Assembly: GCA_948469885.1 (NCBI GenBank)
Contig: CAOKMT010000007.1
Coordinates: 35,623 to 99,622, forward strand
DNA length: 64,000 nt
Direction: 5' to 3'
Source of the DNA: an uncultured Sporosarcina sp.
GTDB lineage: Bacteria > Bacillota > Bacilli > Bacillales_A > Planococcaceae
The position numbers were made by a program, and so were the translations under genes. The notes under the pieces are model-generated. The model saw nothing but the letters and a program-made list of their open reading frames with translations. It was not told where the DNA came from and did no database searches. Below are positions 32,694 through 42,229 of the stretch, piece after piece. Every line of letters starts with the position of its first letter. Position 1 is the stretch's first letter.

Positions 32694-32739
32694 AACTGAG
32701 TGAAAATGGTCATGCTTGATAAGAAATGGAGGGATGCAA

Positions 32740-35064
32740 TTGAGTCAATTTGATGAAGAATTGCAAGACAAATTATTGTCTCTAATGAAAGAAGAATCAT
32801 ATAAACCGCTTACTGTTCAGGAAATCCAAGAAATGCTTGGATTGGAGCAAGCGGCAGAATTCAAAGAGCTTGTGAAAATGCTCGTCCACCTGGAGCAGAC
32901 GGGACAGTTGGTTCGTTCAAGAACGAATCGATACGGCGTTCCCGAGCGCATGAATTTGACCCGCGGGAAGTTCATCGGGCATGCAAAAGGATTCGGTTTT
33001 GTTACGCCTGAAACGGAAGGGATGGATGATATTTTCATCCCGCCTCATGAAGTGAACGGTGCTATGAATGGAGACATCGTCCTTGTCCGTGTCGCAAGCG
33101 ATAGTCGGGGCGACAGAAGAGAAGGGACGATTACGAGAATCGTTGAACGGAAAACAACGAAAGTCGTTGGAACGTTCCAAGACAACAAAGGATTCGGCTT
33201 CGTTATTCCGGACGATAAAAAATTGCCGATGGATATTTTTATCGCCAAAGGAGATACGCTGGATGCAGTCGAAGGCCACAAAGTCATCGTTGAAATAACG
33301 GATTGGCCGAGCGATACGAGATCGGCGACGGGCATGGTCTCTCAAATCCTTGGACATAAGAATGATCCGGGTGTCGACATTTTATCAATCATTTATAAGC
33401 ACGGCATTACGATAGACTTCCCGGAAGAAGTGCTCAATCAAGCGAATCATATTCCGGATGAAGTGCAAGAAAAAGATCTGTTCAAACGTCGTGATTTACG
33501 CGAAGAAATGCTTATGACGATAGACGGCGCGGATGCAAAGGACTTGGATGATGCTATTGCGGTCGTGAAAAATGCAGACGGGACGTATAAGCTGTCCGTC
33601 CACATTTCGGACGTCAGTTATTACGTGACAGAAAATTCACCGATGGATGAAGAAGCGTATGACCGCGGCACGAGCGTCTATTTGACGGATCGGGTCATTC
33701 CGATGCTACCGCATAAGCTATCAAATGGCATTTGTTCGTTAAATCCGGGTGTCGATCGACTGACCTTATCCTGCGAAATGACGATCGACCCAAGTGGAAA
33801 AGTGGTTGACCACGAAATTTTTGAAAGTGTTATCCGTTCAAAAGAAAGAATGACCTATACAGACGTCTATAAAATCATTGAGGAAAAAGACGAGGAACTG
33901 ATTGCGAAATATGCACATATCGTTCCTATGCTCAATGACATGGCGGATTTAGCCGAGATTTTAAGAAGCAAACGGATGGAGCGTGGCGCCATCGATTTTG
34001 ACTTTAAAGAATCGAAGGTGCTTGTCGACGAAGAAGGCTGGCCGACAGACGTTGTCATCACGGAGCGGACTGTTGCGGAACGTTTGATAGAAGAATTCAT
34101 GTTGGCGGCGAACGAAACGGTTGCAGAGCATTTCCATTGGATGCAAGTGCCTTTCATTTACCGGATTCACGAAAATCCGAAACCGGAGAAATTACAACGG
34201 TTTTTCGAGTTTCTAACGAATTTCGGCGTTGTTGTGAAAGGGACAGGGAATGAAGTTCATCCGCGTGCGTTACAAGAAATTGTCGAATCCATCGAAGGTC
34301 TACCGGAAGAAGCGGTCATTTCGACGATGCTTCTCCGTTCGATGCAACAAGCAAAATATTTCGATGAAAGTTTAGGCCATTTCGGCTTATCCACAGAATT
34401 TTACACGCATTTCACTGCGCCGATCCGTAGGTACCCGGACTTGATCGTCCACCGGCTCATTCGGACCTATCTGTTGGAAAAAGATGTATCCCCACAGACG
34501 CTTGAACATTGGTCAGCGAATCTCTCTGAAATCGCGCAACATACGTCTGAGCGGGAACGCCGGGCAGTGGAGGCGGAACGCGATACGATCGCCTTGAAAC
34601 AAGCGCAATTCATGCTTGATAAAATCGGAGAAGAATATGAAGGTATCATCTCTTCCGTTACGAATTTTGGCTTGTTTGTCGAGTTGGAAAATACGATCGA
34701 AGGCCTTGTCCACGTATCGTATATGACAGACGATTATTACCGTTTCGATGACCGGCAAATGATGATGATTGGCGAGCATACCGGTAAACAGTTCCGCATC
34801 GGATCCGAAGTGACAGTAAGAGTTGTCGCTGTGAAACCGGAGGAATCTTCCATCGACTTTGAACTTGTCGGGATGAAACAGACTTTCCACCGGACACGGA
34901 GAGAATCACCGAAAGTTATCCATGCAAAAAAACGCAACGGGGAAAAACAACGAGGCAAAACACCAGCGAAACCAGGTAAATCCCGTGCCACGAACAATAA
35001 GAAAAAGTTTTATGAAGGTGTCGCAAAAAAATCGAAAAAGCAGCGACCTAGAAAAAGAAAATAA
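32740..35064 (+). CDS. rnr: Ribonuclease R
   Basis: RNase R is a processive 3'-5' exoribonuclease that degrades structured RNA and, with SmpB-tmRNA, faulty mRNAs. The 774-residue protein has an N-terminal winged helix (residues 10-70), two cold-shock domains ([17 protein letters not shown] and [16 protein letters not shown]), the RNB catalytic domain with [14 protein letters not shown], an S1 domain and a Lys/Arg-rich tail. The start is TTG 32740: GGAGGG (32727-32732) is six to seven bases before it, while ATG 32734 is too close. It lies upstream of smpB and ssrA, its partners. Confidence 0.96.
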   Translation: MSQFDEELQDKLLSLMKEESYKPLTVQEIQEMLGLEQAAEFKELVKMLVHLEQTGQLVRSRTNRYGVPERMNLTRGKFIGHAKGFGFVTPETEGMDDIFIPPHEVNGAMNGDIVLVRVASDSRGDRREGTITRIVERKTTKVVGTFQDNKGFGFVIPDDKKLPMDIFIAKGDTLDAVEGHKVIVEITDWPSDTRSATGMVSQILGHKNDPGVDILSIIYKHGITIDFPEEVLNQANHIPDEVQEKDLFKRRDLREEMLMTIDGADAKDLDDAIAVVKNADGTYKLSVHISDVSYYVTENSPMDEEAYDRGTSVYLTDRVIPMLPHKLSNGICSLNPGVDRLTLSCEMTIDPSGKVVDHEIFESVIRSKERMTYTDVYKIIEEKDEELIAKYAHIVPMLNDMADLAEILRSKRMERGAIDFDFKESKVLVDEEGWPTDVVITERTVAERLIEEFMLAANETVAEHFHWMQVPFIYRIHENPKPEKLQRFFEFLTNFGVVVKGTGNEVHPRALQEIVESIEGLPEEAVISTMLLRSMQQAKYFDESLGHFGLSTEFYTHFTAPIRRYPDLIVHRLIRTYLLEKDVSPQTLEHWSANLSEIAQHTSERERRAVEAERDTIALKQAQFMLDKIGEEYEGIISSVTNFGLFVELENTIEGLVHVSYMTDDYYRFDDRQMMMIGEHTGKQFRIGSEVTVRVVAVKPEESSIDFELVGMKQTFHRTRRESPKVIHAKKRNGEKQRGKTPAKPGKSRATNNKKKFYEGVAKKSKKQRPRKRK

Positions 35065-35294
35065 AGCCGGAGCGAAACCCGTCACACAGAACGGGTTTTG
35101 TGAGCAAAAGCGTAGCGTTGTGAGCATCGGAGCAAGATGTCTACTTTCCGCAACGAACGTAGGACCGATCGAACTTTTCATTGTTCGATTGGCCTACGGA
35201 CATCCGATTCGGCAGGAAAGAAGCGGAGATTGTAGACATATTAGCTTTTCGATGTCCTCCCACCCGCTATCCGGCTTTTTAGGGGGAGACAAAG
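35065..35294. repeat. rnr-smpB spacer with long imperfect inverted repeats
   Basis: AAACCCGT / ACGGGTTT near 35085 can act as a weak terminator. Further on, CGTAGGACCGATCGAAC (35158) pairs with GTTCGATTGGCCTACG (35183) around an eight-base loop. Outer segments AGATGTCTAC and GTAGACAT also pair, so most of the spacer could fold into one large stem. The ATCGAAC-N8-GTTCGAT core also occurs inside repeat copy B. Confidence 0.5.
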
Positions 35295-35762
35295 ATGGCG
35301 AAAGGAAAAGGCGGCATACTCGCGAGAAATAGAAGAGCGAACTACGATTACGCAATCGAAGATACAATCGAAGCAGGGATCGTTCTGCAAGGTACGGAAA
35401 TTAAATCCATCCGTGCGGGAAAAGTGCAATTGAAAGAATCATTCGTGCAAATACGGGGCGATGAAGCATGGATTTTAAATATGCATATCAGCCCGTACGA
35501 ACAAGGAAACCGATTTAACCATGACCCGATCCGCTCCCGAAAACTTCTATTGCATAAGAAACAGATCAGACAGTTGATCGGCAAAACGAAACAACAAGGC
35601 TATACAATCGTGCCGATTCAACTTCATTTGAAAAACGGTTTCGCCAAGGTATTGATTGGTGTCGGAAAAGGGAAGAAACATCACGATCGACGCGAAGACT
35701 TGAAACAGAAAGAAGCGAAGCGGGATATGGCGCGCGCGCTGAAGGAGAAACAGCAGTATTGA
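35295..35762 (+). CDS. smpB: SsrA-binding protein SmpB
   Basis: SmpB binds tmRNA and brings it to stalled ribosomes. The 155-residue protein has the OB-fold core [36 protein letters not shown] and the positively charged C-terminal tail ([14 protein letters not shown]) that enters the empty mRNA channel. GGGGGAG precedes ATG 35295. The stop codon overlaps the -35 box of the ssrA promoter. Confidence 0.97.
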   Translation: MAKGKGGILARNRRANYDYAIEDTIEAGIVLQGTEIKSIRAGKVQLKESFVQIRGDEAWILNMHISPYEQGNRFNHDPIRSRKLLLHKKQIRQLIGKTKQQGYTIVPIQLHLKNGFAKVLIGVGKGKKHHDRREDLKQKEAKRDMARALKEKQQY

Positions 35763-35787
35763 TTTTTTAAGCGAAATAAGCTATAAT
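35759..35787 (+). promoter_or_regulatory. SigA promoter of ssrA
   Basis: TTGATT (35759-35764), a 17-base spacer and a perfect TATAAT (35782-35787). The -35 box overlaps the smpB stop codon. The tmRNA 5' end at 35843 would arise by RNase P processing. Confidence 0.8.
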
Positions 35788-35842
35788 TATTATTGTAGTA
35801 AGAGTTCGGAAGCCTTGTAGGCTATCCTAACATCCCTTTTAA

Positions 35843-36199
35843 GGGGACGTTACGGATTCGACAGGGGTGGTCTGAGCTTGAGTTGCGCGTCGGAGGGCTC
35901 GGCTCCGTCAGAAACGACACTTATAATAACAGGCAAAACAAACAACAACTTAGCATTCGCAGCGTAAGCTGACTGAATCTGCCTTATCGTTCCATCGCCC
36001 ATGTGGCGCGGTAAGGTTCACTTATTAGTGGGATACGCCGGCTGCTCCCTCCTGAGGCAGACGGAAGAGATTCTCAGGATAGCGCACAGGACGCCTCGTT
36101 TATCGGCATAATGTCGCGCGAAACCAAATAGATAAACTACACGCGTAGATGCTCAAGTGTATGAGCCTCTGGACGCGGGTTCGACTCCCGCCGTCTCCA
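35843..36199 (+). ncRNA. ssrA: Transfer-messenger RNA (tmRNA)
   Basis: The 5' end GGGGACGTTACGGATTCGAC and 3' end GGGTTCGACTCCCGCCGTCTCC form the tRNA-like domain, with acceptor stem GGGGACG / CGTCTCC and discriminator A; CCA is not encoded. The tag reading frame runs from GGC at 35932 to the stop at 35965-35967. It encodes GKTNNNLAFAA after the initial alanine, ending in the Ala-Ala degron for ClpXP. The gene follows smpB, its protein partner. Its 3' end is also the apparent integration site of the downstream island. Confidence 0.97.
36177..36192 (+). other. attL-like site in the ssrA 3' end
   Basis: GGGTTCGACTCCCGCC in the T-arm of tmRNA recurs with one mismatch at 52834-52849. In both places the matching sequence continues for about 100 bases downstream through the terminator. 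A tyrosine-integrase remnant begins about 240 bases away, pointing toward this site as in tmRNA-integrated islands. Confidence 0.6.
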
Positions 36200-36225
36200 T
36201 AAAGCAATATCATGGAGTTTCATTG

Positions 36226-36268
36226 AACGTCATAAACCTTGTTAAATCAAGGTTTGTGGCGTTTTTTA
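36226..36268 (+). terminator. Rho-independent terminator after ssrA
   Basis: AACGTCATAAACCTTG pairs with CAAGGTTTGTGGCGTT around a six-base loop and is followed by TTTTAG. A diverged copy occurs at about 52879-52922. Confidence 0.82.
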
Positions 36269-36431
36269 GTGTCATACGATTTCATTGGAGTTCAACGAAA
36301 TATAGTCAAAATCATAGTCAGAAAAAGTGCTAAGACAACGATGAAATCAGCCTTTATAAAATTGAATGATTGACGGAAATTCATCAAACCCTAGTCAAAA
36401 GTCGAATTTAGTCCGATAGATAGTTAGTGAA

Positions 36432-36603
36432 CTATTCAATTGTGCTTGCTTTTGTTTTTTTGGTAATACGGGTGTAAACATCTAACTTTGTTTTTATGTC
36501 ATTATGTCCCAAACGGTACTGCACTTTCTTGGGTGTTGTCTCTAACTCGAATAATAAAGAACAATGCGTATGACGCAATCCATGAGTCGTAATTGGTTGG
36601 CCG
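36432..36603 (-). pseudogene. C-terminal fragment of a phage-type tyrosine integrase
   Basis: Minus-strand translation from the IS boundary reads QPITTHGLRHTHCSLLFE, then VQYRLGHNDIKTKLDVYTRIT, and stops soon after. These are the box II residues of tyrosine recombinases: H-x-x-R-H, the LGH segment and the nucleophilic tyrosine in VYT. Only about 57 residues remain; the rest has been removed or displaced by the IS3-like insertion that starts at about 36594. The gene faced ssrA, the usual orientation for an integrase that uses the tmRNA site. Confidence 0.75.
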
Positions 36604-37688
36604 TCCCCCTTATAATGGACAGTAATTGGGTGTCAATTGAGAATTAAGGGAGGCGGCCATTTTGGTTTATAAAACTAAAAGAAACGTCTATAACGATCCA
36701 CTAGATAAATTAAAAGCAACTAAAAGAGTTGTTCATGATAACGTTCCATCACGGGGTGTTGCCGAAGAATTGTCAGTGAGTTTAACAAGCATCCAATAAT
36801 GGGCGAAACAATATAAAGACTATGGTCCGGATTACTTTACCAATAAGTGAAGCAATTTGAATCCCGACGTATGGATCGATGCGAAAGAACTGGCACGGCT
36901 TAAGGAAATCGAAAGGGACTTTGAAGCAAAGCAGTTATAGGTGGAAATCCTAAAAAAGTTCCAAGCCTTTCTTGGTCGAAGTAAAATTAAGTATTTCGAA
37001 GCGATTTCTTATTTAAGAAAGGATTATCCGGTGGGCTGTATATGTAAAACTTTCGGCGTATCAAGAAGCGGGTACTATGAATATATAAAGCGCCCAGTTC
37101 GCAGGTCTCGGAACGTGACATCAAATAAAAAGTAGCGATTCAAGCACTGTATGGTGAAAGCTGCGGTATGTTTGGCGCCAAACAGATCGCGCTGGTACGT
37201 TGAAGAAGAGAAAGCATATCGTGAATCATAAGCGGGTTGCACGATTGATGAAAGAAATGAATATAAAATCAAAAATCCGCAAAATGAAAAGTAGGCAGAA
37301 AGAAAAAGTACAAGCCGCAGGGTATATCTATCCTAATCTTCTTGCGTGCGATTTTAATGCTTTTTTTCCTCATTATAAATGGATGATGGACGTGACAGAG
37401 GTCATGCATGAGGAAACCAAAATTTATGTTTCTGCCTTGATGGATTTATTTAATCGGGGGCCAGTTAGTTTTGTCATTAGCAGAAATCCGAACAACGAAA
37501 TGATGGGAGAAACGATTCGTCAAGCGATGGAATCCCGCGGTCTAAAAGATCTGTCGCAAGTGCTGATTCATAAGAACGCGGCCAAAAACGTCTGGGGTAT
37601 TTATCACCCAAAGCGTTCCTGGCCGCGTATCATGAATGTGCCTAATTACGTGATTTCGTGGTGTCCACTTTTAGGGGGCTTGACCACA
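36594..37688 (+). mobile_element. Degenerate IS3-family (IS150-like) insertion sequence
   Basis: Imperfect terminal inverted repeats are visible: GGCCGTCCCCCTTATAATGG at the left and, read inward from the right end, AAGCCCCCTAAAAGTGGACA. OrfA remnants start at TTG 36662 (YKTKRNVYNDPLDKLKATKR...) and are broken by stops at about 36797 and 36848. OrfB remnants include YLRKDYPVGCICKTFGVSRSGYYEY and the integrase-core segment WMMDVTEV...YVSALMDLFNRGPVSFVISRN. Multiple stops and frameshifts, and loss of the second catalytic Asp region (VLIHKNAAKN in place of VLIHSDQG-like sequence), show it is inactive. It interrupts the island integrase. Confidence 0.8.
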
Positions 37689-37760
37689 CATCATCCCGTC
37701 CCAAAAATCGGCTGCATCATATATCTAGATCAGAATTGTTATTATCCAGCATATTGAACA

Positions 37761-38414
37761 TCATAATTCTTTTAACATATCTAATAATATTTTGTAAGCT
37801 TTACGTTTATGTTTTTTTGTTCGTTCCGCAGCTAATTCCGCATCTCTTTCCTTTAATGCATTAAGAATTTCAGTATGTTCCTCGATTGATTTTTGCAACG
37901 TCTTTGTTGTATGGAAAATTCTAGGGTACCTATTTGAGTAATCCCAGAGTTCAAAGATGATTTTATATAGTCGAGAGTTATTGCAATGCCTATAAATATA
38001 TTCATGAAATTCACGGTTGTGTTTTGCATATTCTTCAAACTGACAATCCGTTGAAGTTAACATCTCTTTAGAACTTTCAATCATTTCCTCCAATTTTTCC
38101 AAGTGGAAATTTGTAAGATGATCAACAGCCAATTGAGTAGCGAGAGCCTCCATATATATACGTAATTCAAAAATTTCCCGTATTTCTTCTTCGGATAATG
38201 TACTTACAATGGCGCCAACGTGAGGAACTAACTCAACGTATCCTTCTAGGGACAGCCTTTGTAGCGCCTCTCTCACTGGAATTTCACTGACATTAAATTG
38301 ATCTGCCAAATTTGAAATAATCAATCTTTCTCCTGGAGCAAATGTTCTATTCATAATTTCTTTTTGAATACAACTGTATACCTTTTCTGTTTTAGTACGA
38401 TACCTAGTTTGCAG
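37761..38414 (-). CDS. GntR family transcriptional regulator, FCD (FadR-type) subfamily
   Basis: The protein has an N-terminal winged HTH (MNRTFAPGERLIISNLADQFNVSEIPVREALQRLSLEGYVELVPHVGAIVST) and a C-terminal FCD ligand domain (about 80-210) with E-x-R (FELRIYME) and H-x-x-F-H (KHNREFHEYIYRH) metal/ligand motifs. The first ATG is at 38354, but that would cut off the first helix. In-frame sequence upstream reads QTRYRTKTEKVYSCIQKEI with an AAAAGGGTG ribosome-binding site before a CTG at 38414, so I place the start there; it may instead be a truncated gene. It is transcribed away from the catabolic cluster and is the likely local regulator. Confidence 0.8.
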   Translation of the reverse strand: MQTRYRTKTEKVYSCIQKEIMNRTFAPGERLIISNLADQFNVSEIPVREALQRLSLEGYVELVPHVGAIVSTLSEEEIREIFELRIYMEALATQLAVDHLTNFHLEKLEEMIESSKEMLTSTDCQFEEYAKHNREFHEYIYRHCNNSRLYKIIFELWDYSNRYPRIFHTTKTLQKSIEEHTEILNALKERDAELAAERTKKHKRKAYKILLDMLKEL

Positions 38415-38534
38415 GATAAATCACCCTTTTAATTATTTTATAGCGAGATTCGCAGAATATATACGTTATATTAAAAATAGTACCACAATATACCACTTTG
38501 ATCAATAATATATTATTTAGGTTTAAATATACCG

Positions 38535-38562
38535 TTGACAAACTAAATATATTGTATATAAT
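38535..38562 (+). promoter_or_regulatory. Strong SigA promoter of the catabolic cluster with possible operator
   Basis: A perfect TTGACA (38535-38540), a 16-base spacer and a perfect TATAAT (38557-38562). GTAT-ATA-ATAC overlaps the -10 box as a small inverted repeat that could bind the divergent GntR regulator. The surrounding 38415-38768 stretch has no gene and is very A+T-rich. Confidence 0.7.
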
Positions 38563-38768
38563 ACAGATATATGATCATTGAATTCAGAATAGGAGGATTA
38601 ATAAATAAATTCATTATTTAGCTATTGATGAAATTGAATTCCCTGGCTATGAAAAGTTGATCGATAACAAATAATGGATTGAGAGTAGCATGATTAATAG
38701 TTGTCTCATTTTTAGTTGATTAAAGTTTTGTATAGTAACTAATAAACTGAAGGGAAGTATCAATAATT

Positions 38769-39620
38769 ATGACTAATGTAACTCCATGGATTACAGACTG
38801 GGACCTTGAAAATCCGATTTCAATCAAGACGTCGAATGCTGCACCATTGTTAGAAGCCAAGTGGGAGGCTGGCCCTACACCATTTTTTGAAAGAAGGGAA
38901 CTGAATCTCGACAAGGCTTCTGACGGAAAATTAGGTGGTTCTCATGTTCGGGGTACTGCCGCTGAAGGGGAATGGCAAGCGGATGATGTCGATTTTAATA
39001 TGTTCTATGTTATCAAGGGATCAGCCCAAGTAGAATTCGAGGATGGTTCATCACATGAGCTTATATCCGATAGTTCTGCAGTATTACCTGCGTTGTATAG
39101 GTATCGTTTCACACATATCAGTGATGACTTTGAAGCACTGCACTTCTTTGCTCCGGACGCATATGACATTATTTGGGGAAAGGATGCGGCATTGCCAGAA
39201 CGTGTGAAAACGTTGGATCCTAATCGAAGCCCGGGCATCTCGCACGAGGATGAAGAGGCTTGGGAGGATGGACTCCGAGAGTTTTTTGAATATCGAGATC
39301 TTGGAACATTAGAGCCAACGGATGGCCGTTTGTATGTTCACGTCATCCGCACGACTGGTCAGCCATATGAAGAAGGTACAGGATGGCATTACCATTCTTG
39401 GGCACAGTGCTTCTTTGTGTTAGACGGTCACGCAGATTTACGAGTAGAGACAGGTGCACGCATCGCACTCAGTGCAGGGGATGCCTGCTGCATAGGATCA
39501 GGACCCACAAATCGCCACTTTGTTGATCGTGCAACTGCGGACTACAAGCTTGTGGAGTTATGCGTTCCTGGCTGGAAAGATGCTACGCCTGTGGAGGCAC
39601 CTAAAGGAGCATCACTATAA
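38769..39620 (+). CDS. Bicupin protein, possible metal-dependent dioxygenase or isomerase
   Basis: The 283-residue protein has two cupin domains. The first (about 70-130, FNMFYVIKGSAQVEFEDG) lacks the metal-binding histidines. The second (about 195-265) keeps H207-x-H209 in GTGWHYHSWAQ and H250 in SGPTNRHFV, with Gln in place of the usual motif-1 Glu, so one metal site is likely. Such bicupins include ring-cleaving dioxygenases and other enzymes; I cannot assign the reaction. It is the first gene after the strong promoter and lies 196 bases before a fumarylacetoacetase-family gene, suggesting it acts on an aromatic or oxo-acid intermediate. Confidence 0.7.
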   Translation: MTNVTPWITDWDLENPISIKTSNAAPLLEAKWEAGPTPFFERRELNLDKASDGKLGGSHVRGTAAEGEWQADDVDFNMFYVIKGSAQVEFEDGSSHELISDSSAVLPALYRYRFTHISDDFEALHFFAPDAYDIIWGKDAALPERVKTLDPNRSPGISHEDEEAWEDGLREFFEYRDLGTLEPTDGRLYVHVIRTTGQPYEEGTGWHYHSWAQCFFVLDGHADLRVETGARIALSAGDACCIGSGPTNRHFVDRATADYKLVELCVPGWKDATPVEAPKGASL

Positions 39621-39816
39621 GCATTGACACTTCAGTTCATTGTTTTCATTGCTTAGAATAGCACTTGCTTGGTTGGTAATGTGAGATAACAGGGTTCTTT
39701 TATCTTTAGAGCTTGTCCAAGGGTGGAAACCGGTGAGTAACTCCATTATTGACTGAGCATTGCTCTTTATGTGGTATTCGAGCTATTGGCACCATTTGTA
39801 TAAGGAGGACTATTAG

Positions 39817-41052
39817 ATGATAAATAAATTTACCGCCGTTGATTTACTGGGCAAGCGCGGCTTCGGAGTAGAAAATCTCCCCTACGGTTCAGTGTACATG
39901 GAGGAAAACACCGTTCCTAGGGTGGTTGTTCGGCTAGGGGATCATGCGATTGATCTAGGGTCCCTAGCGTCGACAGTTGGTGGGCTTAGTTCAAAAGCAA
40001 AAGATGCTGTGACAGACCAACCCAACATAGATGCATTGTTGGCTGCTGGTCGCCCCATCTGGTCTGAGCTACGTAACTGGCTAAAACAAACATTTACCAA
40101 TCCCAGCCATACGGCGGCAGTAAAAGATGTGGCAAATAACGTAAGTGATGTTAACATGGCTATGCCTTTTACGGTGGGCGATTATGTTGACTTTTATGCA
40201 TCGGAGAATCATGCATCTAATATTGGTCGCATATTGCGTCCAAGTGAGGAGCCATTGAAACCTAACTGGAAGCACTTGCCAGTTAGTTATCATGGTCGTG
40301 CCTCAAGTGTGTTCGTTTCAGGAACCCCTGTGCGCCGACCGAAAGGGATACGGCCAGAAAAGAATGCGGATCCAAGCTTTGGTCCCTCTAGGAAACTAGA
40401 TATTGAAGCAGAGATTGGGTTCCTCGTTGGAGGTTCGGCACCACATGGTGAAGTCAGCTTGGCGCAAGCTGCGGAGAACCATTTATTTGGGGCTGTTTTG
40501 TTCAACGATTGGTCTGCACGTGATATTCAGGCGTTCGAGTTTGTGCCTTTAGGTCCTAACTTAAGTAAATCGTTTGCTTCAACGATTTCAGCATGGGTTG
40601 TTCCATGGGATGCATTAGACGCAGCTCGTATGATGCCGCCGAGTCGTGATAAAGTACTTTTGCCGTATTTAGATGATTCCAATGCTGACCCATATGGACT
40701 GGATATTTCAGTAGAAATCCATATCGACGATCAACATGTTTCTACAGCACCTTACTCAACGATGTACTGGACAGCGCCCCAGATGTTGGCTCATATGACT
40801 GTCAATGGTGCTGCCATTCGCCCGGGGGATTTCTTTGGTTCTGGCACCATTTCTGGATCGGAACCGAATCAACGTGGCTCTTTGATGGAGATGACTTTGG
40901 GAGGGAAAGTACCACTAATTGCCAGTAACGGAGAGAAATTTAGTTATCTCAGGGACGGTCAGCAAGTAACACTGCGCGGAAGTGCCGCTGGACCAGGAGA
41001 AAGCATCATTAGCTTCGGCGAATGTACTGCTACCGTACTTCCTGCCACATAA
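39817..41052 (+). CDS. Fumarylacetoacetase family hydrolase
   Basis: This 411-residue protein has the architecture of true fumarylacetoacetases: an N-terminal SH3-like domain (1-115) and the FAH catalytic domain. Visible active-site residues are Asp125 and the catalytic His132 in VDFYASENHASNIG, glutamates in LDIEAEIGFLVG, and Asp in FNDWSARDIQ; GSGTISGSEPNQRGSLMEM is also typical. The family hydrolyses the C-C bond of fumarylacetoacetate or a related diketo acid to fumarate plus a second acid. AAGGAGG precedes ATG 39817. No homogentisate dioxygenase or GST-type isomerase is nearby, so the substrate may differ from the classical one. Confidence 0.88.
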   Translation: MINKFTAVDLLGKRGFGVENLPYGSVYMEENTVPRVVVRLGDHAIDLGSLASTVGGLSSKAKDAVTDQPNIDALLAAGRPIWSELRNWLKQTFTNPSHTAAVKDVANNVSDVNMAMPFTVGDYVDFYASENHASNIGRILRPSEEPLKPNWKHLPVSYHGRASSVFVSGTPVRRPKGIRPEKNADPSFGPSRKLDIEAEIGFLVGGSAPHGEVSLAQAAENHLFGAVLFNDWSARDIQAFEFVPLGPNLSKSFASTISAWVVPWDALDAARMMPPSRDKVLLPYLDDSNADPYGLDISVEIHIDDQHVSTAPYSTMYWTAPQMLAHMTVNGAAIRPGDFFGSGTISGSEPNQRGSLMEMTLGGKVPLIASNGEKFSYLRDGQQVTLRGSAAGPGESIISFGECTATVLPAT

Positions 41053-41209
41053 ATCACCATTAGAAGCTATGCGAAAAATTGTTGAGGTACGCGGTGTAGC
41101 CGAAAAAACCGCGCGCCTCTATCCAATTGGCTTTGATTGGGAAGAGGTTTGCAAAGGTGTTTTGTGTAACGGTATTTTAAAAGTTTTAAAGTATACGAAG
41201 GTGGTTTAA
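41053..41209 (+). other. Possible coding remnant after the fumarylacetoacetase gene
   Basis: The sequence just after the stop stays open in another frame and encodes SPLEAMRKIVEVRGVAEKTARL followed by YPIGFDWEEVCKG. It has no ribosome-binding site or start of its own. It looks like the tail of a displaced gene, but I do not recognise the family. Confidence 0.25.
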
Positions 41210-41279
41210 ATTTGAATTCCTTGAGTTTTAATAAATCAAAGAGGCTAATTTTACTGCCAAAATGGTGAGGAGATATAGT

Positions 41280-42032
41280 ATGAAGAAAATTCTTGTTCAA
41301 AGTAGTACCAACGTTAAAAAAAGTCCTGTCTATTTGGAAGGGATACAAAATCATGCGAAAAAGATTCTGTCCTCTAACTTTACAACTGAAATAGATGGCG
41401 TAGAGACGCCATATAGTTCAGAGGTTCACTTTATGTCATACGAGTTTTTGAATAATCGAGAGATTTTAAAGAATATTGTTGAAGCGGAAAAATCTGGGTA
41501 TGATGCAGTGGCATTTCATTGCTTTTTGGATCCGATTTTAGATGAGGCTAGAGAGCTTGTGGATATCCCTGTAATTGGAATGGGTGAAACTTCAATGCTA
41601 ACGTCCTTAATGTATGGAAAGAGATTTGCCATTGTGACCTACACACCGCAGTTAGCAAAAAAATCTTATGGGAACTTGATTCAAAAATATGGGCTTTCTG
41701 ATCAAGCTGTAGAAACTCAATTTTTTGAAGTAAGTATTGAAGATCTTGGAAATGCATTTCATGATCCAAAGCCTATTTTAGATAAATTTATAAGTGCGTG
41801 CGAAAAAGCGATTGCGAAAGGAGCCGAGGTTATATTGCCAGGATGTGGGCTTTTAAATATCCTTTGTATCCAAAATAACATTACCCAGGAAACATTAGGA
41901 GCCACAATTATGGACGTAACTGGAATGGCATTGAAGATGGCCGAAACGCAAATAATTTTGAAAGAAGTTTCGGGAACGTCATTGAGCAGAGTCGGATATT
42001 ATGAAAGTCCAAAAAATTTACCAGAAATTTAA
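41280..42032 (+). CDS. Asp/Glu/hydantoin racemase family protein
   Basis: The 250-residue protein belongs to the aspartate/glutamate racemase superfamily. It has the two catalytic cysteines expected for a two-base mechanism: Cys81 in AFHCFLDP and Cys189 in ILPGCGLLN. DIPVIGMGETSM follows the first, as in hydantoin and allantoin racemases. The same superfamily includes maleate cis-trans isomerase. ATG 41280 is chosen because GAGGAG lies before it; the ATG at 41262 precedes that ribosome-binding site. Between a fumarylacetoacetase homologue and SDR genes, a cis-trans isomerase or racemase role in the pathway is plausible but inferred. Confidence 0.8.
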   Translation: MKKILVQSSTNVKKSPVYLEGIQNHAKKILSSNFTTEIDGVETPYSSEVHFMSYEFLNNREILKNIVEAEKSGYDAVAFHCFLDPILDEARELVDIPVIGMGETSMLTSLMYGKRFAIVTYTPQLAKKSYGNLIQKYGLSDQAVETQFFEVSIEDLGNAFHDPKPILDKFISACEKAIAKGAEVILPGCGLLNILCIQNNITQETLGATIMDVTGMALKMAETQIILKEVSGTSLSRVGYYESPKNLPEI

Positions 42033-42229
42033 TTTTGAAAGCGCATACAAATTAATGTTTATCCATCTCCAATTAGGAAAATAAGAAGATGCTGGCTCCA
42101 GTCGGGAGAATAAAAAAAGGGATTAGCTCTTCGTATGTATCAAGTTGTATTGCGAGGTAAGTTCTTAGTTGATAGCGGAACGGAAATTTATGGTCTTTAA
42201 TATTAAGACTATTTGGAGGGTGAATAAGT

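Noticed and set aside
35168-35189. ATCGAAC-N8-GTTCGAT as a LexA box
   Set aside because: The SOS box needs a four-base spacer; here it is eight, and the hairpin is better explained as RNA or repeat structure.
38769-41052. Classical homogentisate or gentisate operon
   Set aside because: The cupin does not look like homogentisate or gentisate dioxygenase, and the usual companion isomerase and regulator types are missing; only the FAH-type hydrolase fits.
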